Source: Musa acuminata AAA Group (taxonomy: Eukaryota > Streptophyta > Magnoliopsida > Zingiberales > Musaceae). From it: DNA of 64,000 nt. Within the stretch, counting starts at the first letter, position 1; each line of letters opens with the position of its first letter. Made by a program: the position numbers and the translations under genes. This document shows, one piece after another, positions 57,750-64,000 of this stretch. The notes beneath the pieces are model-generated. The model was given only the letters and a program-made list of their open reading frames with translations. It was not told the DNA's origin and did not search any database. Location: contig NC_088340.1 of NCBI RefSeq assembly GCF_036884655.1, positions 33,452,501 through 33,516,500 on the forward strand, written 5' to 3'.

Positions 57750-58089
57750 ATGTCCTCCTCTTCTTCCTCTTCTTCCTTCTATTCCTCTTCTTCGTCATCT
57801 GGTAGGTTGGAATCTGAGGTTGTAGTGCCAACCTCGAGTAGCGGTCTGTCGTCGGGTGGGGCATCTCCTATGAACAAGAAGGTCGCTTGGGCCCTCGAAG
57901 TCACTAAATCTATATACAACTTTGACTCCATCATAATTGTGGCGCGGTTCGGCCGCACTAGGGATCGTTACAATATCCTGACCGAATATGAGGTATATGC
58001 CCCTCGGTCTGGACAATAGGTCCATGACCCATTCTCGGATTGGTTTAGACTAACTCTTGATGCCCTCGAGGCCGAGCTCAGGTTTCCTC
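57750..58089 (+). pseudogene. N-terminal part of a gypsy-type gag-like protein, truncated
   Basis: The frame opens with a long Ser run (MSSSSSSSSFYSS), then reads SPMNKKVAWALEVTKSIYNF and YNILTEYEVYAPRSGQ to a stop at 58017. The same frame continues after the stop (DPFSDWFRLTLDALEAELRF) until the copia LTR begins at 58090. The segment YEVYAP...ALEAELRFPL resembles the plant 'putative gypsy type transposon' domain. It is broken by both a stop and the insertion. Confidence 0.6.
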
Positions 58090-59421
58090 TGTTAGGAACG
58101 GAGCGGCACTAAGAGAGGGGGGGGGGGGGGTTTGAATTAGTATAGCGGATTAAAACTTGTAAGTTTGAAAACGAATTCGTAAATGCGAGGAGATTTTGAT
58201 TCGATAGTAACTTGAGTAAAGTGAGAAGGTGAAAACGAAAGCTTGCTGTAATGTAAATAACAATTTCATAAAGGTAAGTACTCACACATTCAAGGAACAC
58301 ACAATTTAAAGTGGTTCGGTCAAATGACCTACATCTACTTGCGAAGCCTTCTTCGATGAGGCTCCCAACTTCCACTAGCAAATCACTTTGAAGGAGAAGG
58401 ACAAATACCCCTCTTATAACCTTTTACAAGTGGTTCACACTCTTACAAATTTTCAATGAAAAGGAAGGAGGTGAACACTCAAGCAATTGAAAACAAGGCT
58501 TGCTAAAAACTTTGCTAAGGCTTTTATCTCAATCTATTGCTTCTCAAAGGTTGTGTTCTCTACTGAGAATTGAGGGGTATTTATAGGCCCCAAGAGGATT
58601 CAAATTTGGGCTCCAAATTTTGAATTCTCTTGGGTTCTCGATGTTGGCGGTGCCACCGCCTGTTAGTGTCTGACACTGACAGTGTATTGGCTGTGCCACC
58701 GCCCAGCCCGGCGGTGCTACCGCCCGACCTCTCGAGTGCTGGGCGGTGCTACCGCCTAGTCCAGCGGTACCACCGCCCGATCCTCGGGCTCTGGGTGGTG
58801 CCACCGCCTAGACTATTTTAGCTCACTGGTTGGGCTCTAAACTTGGCCCAAACCAGTCCGAACTTGGGCCAAATTGGCCCTTAACCGGGTTATAGGATTA
58901 ACCATTAATCCTAACCCTAATTATATACAAACTATGAAATTAAGACATGGTCCTAAGCAAGTTTTTAACCGACAACGTCGAGTTTCCTTCCGGCGAGCTT
59001 TTCGGCGAACTTCCGACGGACTTCCAATACCCTCGGATTTCTTCCGACGGACTCCTAGTAGGCTCCCGGTCTTGTGGCGAGTTTAGCGAGTCTTTGGCAA
59101 GTAGTCGAACCTTCTCGATGATCTCCGTGAACCTCCGATGATCTCTTCGGCGGACTTCCGAAAACTTCGGCAAGTCCCCGATTCCTTCTTGGTTGGTTCC
59201 GGCAGCACTTCCGATGAATCTTCGGACTCTTGGCAGACTCTCAAACACCCATCGACCTTGACTCCAGTAGACTTGCTTTATGTCTTCAAGCTATCATAGT
59301 TAATCCTGCATAAGTAAAGCAAAACTTCGATCTAGCCAATTACTCCTAAGCAATCAAGTTGTCCGGCATGTCATTGGTCCCTTGACGCTTCGTCCAATTC
59401 TTCGGCGTATCGTCCTCTCTT
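58090..59421 (-). repeat. Ty1/copia LTR fragment, minus orientation
   Basis: The plus strand begins TGTTAGGAACGGAGCGGCAC followed by a G run and TTGAATTAGT, the same terminal layout as the LTR at 59422. It carries a minus-strand core promoter (TATTTATAG on plus at 58578-58586) and five GGCGGTGCCACCGCC-like palindromes (58640-58810), then TTCCG/CGGCGAAC-rich sequence. It ends where the next LTR begins, so its U3 end is missing or displaced by that insertion. Confidence 0.75.
58640..58810. repeat. Cluster of GGCGGTGCCACCGCC palindromes in the first copia LTR
   Basis: A perfect 7-bp-arm palindrome GGCGGTGCCACCGCC is at 58646-58660, with four variants (GTGCCACCGCC, GGCGGTGCTACCGCC twice, GCGGTACCACCGCC, GTGGTGCCACCGCC) after it. 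They lie upstream of the LTR TATA box when read on the minus strand. Confidence 0.85.
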
Positions 59422-59550
59422 TGTTAGGATCGAGAGCACTAAGAGGGGGGGGGGTGAATTAGTGCAGCGGAAATCTTACAGCGATTAAAAACCAAAAGCT
59501 GCGTTCGTTCAATAAAAAAAAACTATTATGATGCAAAAGCTAATTCTCAG

Positions 59551-59790
59551 TTTGTATCTAAGTGCAGTTTGCGTCTAAGCGCAGATTGCGTCTAAGCGCA
59601 GTTTGCGTCTAAACACAGTTTGCGTCTAAGCGCAGTTTGCGTCTAAACACAGTTTGCGTCTAAGCGCAGTTTTACGTCTAAGCGCAGTTTACGTCTAAAC
59701 TCAGATTTACGTCTAAACGCAGTTTTACGTCTAAACTCAGATTTACGTCTAAACGCTGTTTTACGTCTAGACGCAGATTTACGTCTAAAC
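59551..59790. repeat. 17-18-bp tandem repeat in the copia LTR
   Basis: About 13 units of GCGTCTAAGCGCAGTTT and close variants. The period is 17 at the left and 18 at the right (ACGTCTAAACTCAGATTT), so the array has shifted length while spreading. Scattered single units continue to about 60090. Confidence 0.9.
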
Positions 59791-60564
59791 TTTGAAACTC
59801 GTTTGTATACTCGCAGAGAGCAGTATGCAGTTGAAATCAAGACGTAAACGTGAACTGAGAACTGATGATTGTGAGAAGAAAGCCGATTTACGTCTAAATG
59901 CAGTTTTACGTCTAAATGTTGAAACTCGTTCGTAAAATTGTAGAGGACAGTTTGCAGTTATCAATAGGATCAAAATGTAAGTGTAAACTGCAAAGAAACT
60001 CTTTCGTAAAAGCACCGAAGACAGTTCTGCAGAATCAAACGTAAACGTAAACTGTAATGTACGAAAATACGAATTTACGTCTGAATGCAGATTCGGAAGA
60101 ACAGCACTTAGAACTTGTTCGTGAAAGCGCAGAGAGCAGTAGTAATGGAGGAGGTTTGCAGTAATGATAAAGTGCTCAAAAATAAACGCAAACCAGAGAT
60201 TTAGAGTGGTTCGGTCAGCCTTGACCTACTCCACTTTTGGCTTCCTCCACCGACGAGGTTGCCGACGTCAACTAGGGGCCTTCCTTCAATGGGCGAAGGC
60301 CAAACTGCCCTTTTACAGTTTCTCTCCTTTTAACAGGCTCAGGAGACAACCTTTACAGACCTTTCTCTCCTCACTTTACAACTGAAAACTTGAAGAACAG
60401 AAGGAGGAGACTTAAAGGCTTTACAACACTTTTGAGCTCTTAGAATCACAGAAAAGATCAAGATTTTGGTGTGGGTCTGTTTCTTTTCAGTGCTGAATGG
60501 GTGGGGTATTTATAGGCCCCAACCCAATTCAAATTTCGAGCTCAAAACGATCAAATCCCGAAAT

Positions 60565-61190
60565 TCCGGGATCAGGCGGTTGCACCTCTTGACTGGAGAG
60601 GTGGCACCGCCTGGCAGAGCTCGAAGTCTGAGCTCAGGCGGTTGCACCTCTCAACTGGAGAGGTGGCACCGCCTGGCAGAGCTCGAAGACTGAGCTCAGA
60701 CGGTTGCACCTTCTCTGTCAGGGGTGGTTGCACCTTCCTGCCAGAGCTCGAAGACCGAGCTCAGGCGGTGCATCTCCTGACCAGAGAAGTTTCTCTTCTC
60801 TGCCAGAGGTGATCGCCCCTTTCTGCCAGAGGTGGTTGCACCTCTCTGCCAGAGGTGGTTGCACCTCTCTGCCAGAGGTGGTTGCACCTCTCTGCCAGAG
60901 CTCGAAGACTGAGCTTAGGCTGTGCATCTCCTGGCCAGAGAGGTCGTACTTCTCTTCCAGAGCTCGAAGACTGAGCTCGGTGATTGCATCACCAGGCAGA
61001 GCTCGAAACTTGAGCTCAGGCGGTGCTACCGCTTGACAGAGGAGGTTGCACCGCCCAGTCTCGCTTGGAGACTGAGCCCTGGGCGGTTGCACCGCCTGGC
61101 TGGAGCGGTTGCACCTCCCAGTCTCGCTGGGAGACTTAGCCTGGGCGGTGGCACCTCCCTGCCTGGGCGGTTGCACCTCCCACAGCTTCT
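60565..61190. repeat. Repeats of GGTTGCACC/GAGGTGGCACCGCC type in the copia LTR
   Basis: A unit containing AGGCGGTTGCACCTCT and CAGAGCTCGAAGACTGAGCT recurs many times. Between about 60805 and 60900 a 23-bp core (GGTGGTTGCACCTCTCTGCC) is repeated four times nearly perfectly. The GGCGGT..CACCGCC words echo the palindromes of the other LTR. Confidence 0.88.
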
Positions 61191-61707
61191 TGGGTTCGAA
61201 TGGGTTGAACCATTCGACCCAACTTGAGTTCTTCAGGGGCCCAATTGCCCCAGGATTAAGCTAATGGGATCACCTCCCATTTCTAACTTAATCACCGTGC
61301 TAACTACGATTAAATCTAAGACAATTTCTGCAGCTTTGCTTCGGTACGTCAATTGCTTTTTCCGGCGAGTTTCCGGCGAACTTCCGTCGATCATCCGATG
61401 AACCCTCGGTGATGCTTCTGCGGACTTCCGGCAAACTCCTGGACTTTGCGACGATCCACTTGGCGAGTTCCGACGAGCTTCGCTTGGCAAGCTTCTGGAC
61501 TTCTCGGATCTGTTCCCGCAGAACCTCCGACGACCGTCCGTACTTCCGTCGAACTCTCGAACTCCCAACGTGATCATGAACTTGACTCCGGCGCAACTCC
61601 TGCTGCTTGTCTATCTTTCATCGTAGTTAATCCTGCACACTTATCTCAACACATAGATTAGACAACAAATGACAATTGACTTCATCATCAAAATCCGAGA
61701 TTCAACA

Positions 61708-61721
61708 ATCTCCCCCTTTTT
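61708..61721 (-). other. Polypurine tract of the copia element
   Basis: On the minus strand, AAAAAGGGGGAGAT directly precedes the LTR start TGTTGAA. This is the plus-strand primer site and confirms LTR boundary and orientation. Confidence 0.9.
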
Positions 61722-62544
61722 GATGATGACAATCAATTGATAATGGAGTTATCCTTAACTCCCCCTGTCTATATGCCATAGTTGAGATAAGTCAACCTTG
61801 AATTCAAGACCTAAGAATTCAAGTGACGTATTGATAAGTTAGATCAGTTAAACTTATCAATACTCCCATCATGATACCTATCATGATGTATCTCTTCAAG
61901 GATGATGTCAAAGCTTGACATTCATCATCAAGTTTGTATGATAGTGTTTGTGACTATTCATCATGTAATTGAACATTATCATTTAAAGCTCGAAGGACTA
62001 TTACATGATGCACACATATTATCATTCTAGCAAGTTTGCATTTACTTCACAAAATAGGATATCAACTCAAGACATAATGCAAACTATAGCACATGTTTCA
62101 TATATCTCTTGGTGATGCAAGGATGGCATTGTGCAAACATTATTTATAGCATCACTCAAGGTATTTCTAATCACAGTGTTTATCAATTCATATATTTCTC
62201 CCCCTTTGTCATCAACAAAAAGCATTGTTATACAAGGAAGACCAATTTAGACGAAAGCTTATAGAGGGATTTTACATAGATTGCTTTGAAAACTTCTTCC
62301 CCCTTTTGTTATAATTCATTTTACCCATAAAGATATTACAGAATGACATACATATTCAGGAATCACTTTATCAGATTTATTTCAAAAAACTCATTTTTCA
62401 TGAAAGTGTACGAATAAATCTGTTTTATAGCATTCGAACAACTAAGATGCATTTGGACAAGATTTTGTTACAGATATAATCATAGAAAATGGCATTCATG
62501 TGATCTGATCATTCAATATAGTCCGAAAAATAATTCTAACAAGT
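61722..62544 (-). other. Non-coding 3' internal region of the copia element
   Basis: AT-rich sequence between the pol stop codon and the polypurine tract, with many TCATGAT/ATGATG words and a second short purine run (minus AAAGGGGGAAGAAG near 62300). No frame of note, so no env-like gene is seen here. Confidence 0.7.
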
Positions 62545-64000
62545 TTATTTATTCGGACACATGAGCATTCCTAACTCTCTTCTAATGAAATCAAATTGTT
62601 CTTCACTTAGAGGTTTTGTAAAAATGTCAGCTAGTTGATGTTTAGTATCAATGAATTCTATGGTTACGTCATGATTGGTGACATGATCTCGTATAAAGTG
62701 ATGTCTAATATCAATATGTTTTGTTCTTGAGTGTTGTATAGGATTTTTGGTTAAGCATATTGCACTTGTGTTATCACATTTAATTGGAATATTTTTGAGA
62801 TGAACTTTATAATCTTCTAAGGTATTTTTCATCCATACAACTTGTGCACAGCATGCACTTGCTGCAATATATTCAGCTTCGGTTGTTGATAGTGCAACTG
62901 AGTTTTGTTTCTTTGATGACCAGAAAACAAGGGCATGTCCTAAAAATTGACATGATCCTGATGTGCTTTTTCTATCTAATCTACACCCAGCAAAGTCAGC
63001 ATCAGCATAAGCAATTAACTCAAAATTTTCTGATTTTGGGTACCATAATCCTAGATTTGTGGTACCATTAAGATATCTAAATATTCTTTTAACTGCTTTG
63101 AGATGAGACATCTTAGGGTTTGATTGAAATCTAGCACAAAGTCCTACACTGAACATGATGTCTGGTCTGGTTGCAGTGAGGTAAAGTAAACTTCCTATCA
63201 TACCCCTATAAGTTTTTTGATCAAAGCTTTCTCCACTTTCATCAATTTCTAATTTAGTGGAGGTGCTAATAGGAGTGTTACTGGCCTTTGAGTTGTTCAT
63301 GTTAAACCTTTTTAATAAATTCATGGCATATTTAGTTTGACTAATAAAGATGCCATTGCTTAGTTGTTTGATTTGTAAACCTAAGAAGAATGTTAATTCT
63401 CCCATTAAGCTCATTTCGAATTCAAGACTCATAGTTTTACCAAACGATTCACAAAGAGATTCATTTGTAGAGCCAAAGATGATATCATCAACATAAATTT
63501 GAACAATGAGAAAATTATTTTCAAAATTCTTGATAAACAATGTAGTATCAACCTTGCCTTTTATGAAATTATTTTCAATGAGAAAAGAACTAAGTCTCTC
63601 ATACCAAGCCCTTGGGGCTTGTTTTAAACCATAGAGAGCTTTAATTAGTCTAAACACATGATTAGGGTAGCCATTATTTTCAAATCCGGGGGGTTGTTCA
63701 ACATAAACTTTTTCGAAAATGAAACCATTTAGAAAAGCGCTTTTAACATCCATTTGAAATAACTTAAAATTATTGCAACTGGCGTAGGCAAGGAGCATCC
63801 TTATGGCTTCCAATCGAGCCACAGGTGCGAAGGTTTCTTCGTAATCGATACCTTCTTCTTGGTTGAAACCTTTGGCCACTAATCTAGCCTTGTTTCTAAC
63901 CATGATACCATTTTCATCTTGCTTGTTTCTAAAGACCCATTTAGTACCAATAACTAAATGGTTATTTGGCCTAGGAACAAGCGTCCACACCTCATTTCTC
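62545..64000 (-). CDS. Ty1/copia pol: reverse transcriptase and RNase H (partial, intact frame)
   Basis: The minus-strand frame is open from the window edge to the TAA at 62545, 485 codons without a break, and continues beyond the window (the visible edge reads RNEVWTLVPRP). Reverse transcriptase motifs: KWVFRNKQDENG, KARLVAKGFNQ, FAPVARLEAIRMLLA, MDVKSAFLNG, LYGLKQAPRAWY and the catalytic YVDD in QIYVDDIIFGS. RNase H follows: AYADADFAGC, ALSTTEAEYIAAS, TKHIDIRHHFIRDHV, ADIFTKPL. The element converts its RNA to DNA in virus-like particles. The lack of stops, beside the wrecked Ty3 element, marks this copy as young. The lineage is SIRE/Maximus-like by motifs and LTR. Confidence 0.95.
   Translation of the reverse strand, partial: RNEVWTLVPRPNNHLVIGTKWVFRNKQDENGIMVRNKARLVAKGFNQEEGIDYEETFAPVARLEAIRMLLAYASCNNFKLFQMDVKSAFLNGFIFEKVYVEQPPGFENNGYPNHVFRLIKALYGLKQAPRAWYERLSSFLIENNFIKGKVDTTLFIKNFENNFLIVQIYVDDIIFGSTNESLCESFGKTMSLEFEMSLMGELTFFLGLQIKQLSNGIFISQTKYAMNLLKRFNMNNSKASNTPISTSTKLEIDESGESFDQKTYRGMIGSLLYLTATRPDIMFSVGLCARFQSNPKMSHLKAVKRIFRYLNGTTNLGLWYPKSENFELIAYADADFAGCRLDRKSTSGSCQFLGHALVFWSSKKQNSVALSTTEAEYIAASACCAQVVWMKNTLEDYKVHLKNIPIKCDNTSAICLTKNPIQHSRTKHIDIRHHFIRDHVTNHDVTIEFIDTKHQLADIFTKPLSEEQFDFIRRELGMLMCPNK

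Larger units (their letters stand above)
54838..58089 (+). mobile_element. Remnant of a repeat-rich, apparently non-autonomous retroelement
   Basis: The stretch holds two exact-period tandem arrays, an internal non-coding segment (55560-56730), a promoter and a short gag-like ORF, and is cut off by the copia LTR at 58090. No polymerase genes are present. The segment 55680-56600 has the smooth texture of a retroelement leader or LTR but I cannot place its family. The whole may be a large retrotransposon derivative or two fragments side by side. Confidence 0.5.
59422..61707 (-). repeat. 2286-bp LTR of a minus-strand Ty1/copia element
   Basis: On the minus strand it opens TGTTGAATCTCGG right after the polypurine tract and ends GTGCTCTCGATCCTAACA. 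A TATA box (plus TATTTATAG, 60507-60515) lies within GGGGTATTTATAGGCCCC, a block shared with the other LTR. The length is typical of the SIRE/Maximus lineage. It contains two tandem arrays (separate entries). Confidence 0.85.

Overview
The window is nuclear DNA of a flowering plant. Six intron-bearing genes can be reassembled from splice signals and unbroken reading frames, and the last quarter is a nest of LTR retrotransposons. The GC-rich coding sequence of the peroxidase and MYB genes and the style of the retroelements suggest a commelinid monocot, perhaps close to banana; this is inference, since nothing here fixes the species.

Left to right: 1-2840 is mostly AT-rich intergenic DNA. A Ulp1/C48 cysteine protease gene (coding 5007-6148, six exons, 244 aa) follows. 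After about 4 kb of gene-free DNA comes a xylan glucuronosyltransferase of the GUX type (10908-14615, four exons, 636 aa; Golgi cell-wall synthesis) with a duplicated promoter and an upstream ORF. Next are a class III peroxidase of the peroxidase-43 type (15424-16684, four exons, 332 aa; secreted) and the nuclear gene for NdhO of the chloroplast NDH complex (17341-24508, six exons, 160 aa), whose fourth intron is a 4.9 kb sink for repeats. A DEDDh exonuclease of the SDN5 type covers 25261-38160 (14 exons, 564 aa) and carries a rearranged internal duplication that left a decoy exon. From 38.2 to 43.0 kb there are GC-rich repeated modules with one strong minus-strand TATA box but no convincing protein. 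An R2R3-MYB gene lies at 45856-46851 (two exons, 256 aa).

From about 47.6 kb to the end the DNA is retrotransposon. A decayed Ty3/gypsy chromovirus-type element (47961-54837) has 795-bp LTRs, a tRNA-Met-type primer binding site and gag-pol with many stops; a 446-bp solo LTR of a related family sits inside its 5' LTR. It is followed by a non-autonomous-looking element (54838-58089) with exact 41-bp and 75-bp tandem arrays, a TATA box and a short gag-like ORF. That element is cut by a minus-strand Ty1/copia LTR (58090-59421), which is in turn interrupted by a second minus-strand copia element. The second element has a 2286-bp LTR (59422-61707), a polypurine tract, and an undamaged reverse transcriptase/RNase H frame running off the window edge, so it looks young.

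The six genes are unrelated single-copy-style functions (protein de-conjugation, xylan decoration, extracellular redox chemistry, photosynthetic electron flow, small-RNA turnover, transcription). They share no operon or cluster logic. The points most worth following are the exon-scrambling duplication in the exonuclease gene, the overlapping uORF/start of the GUX gene, and the modular repeat region at 40.5-43 kb.
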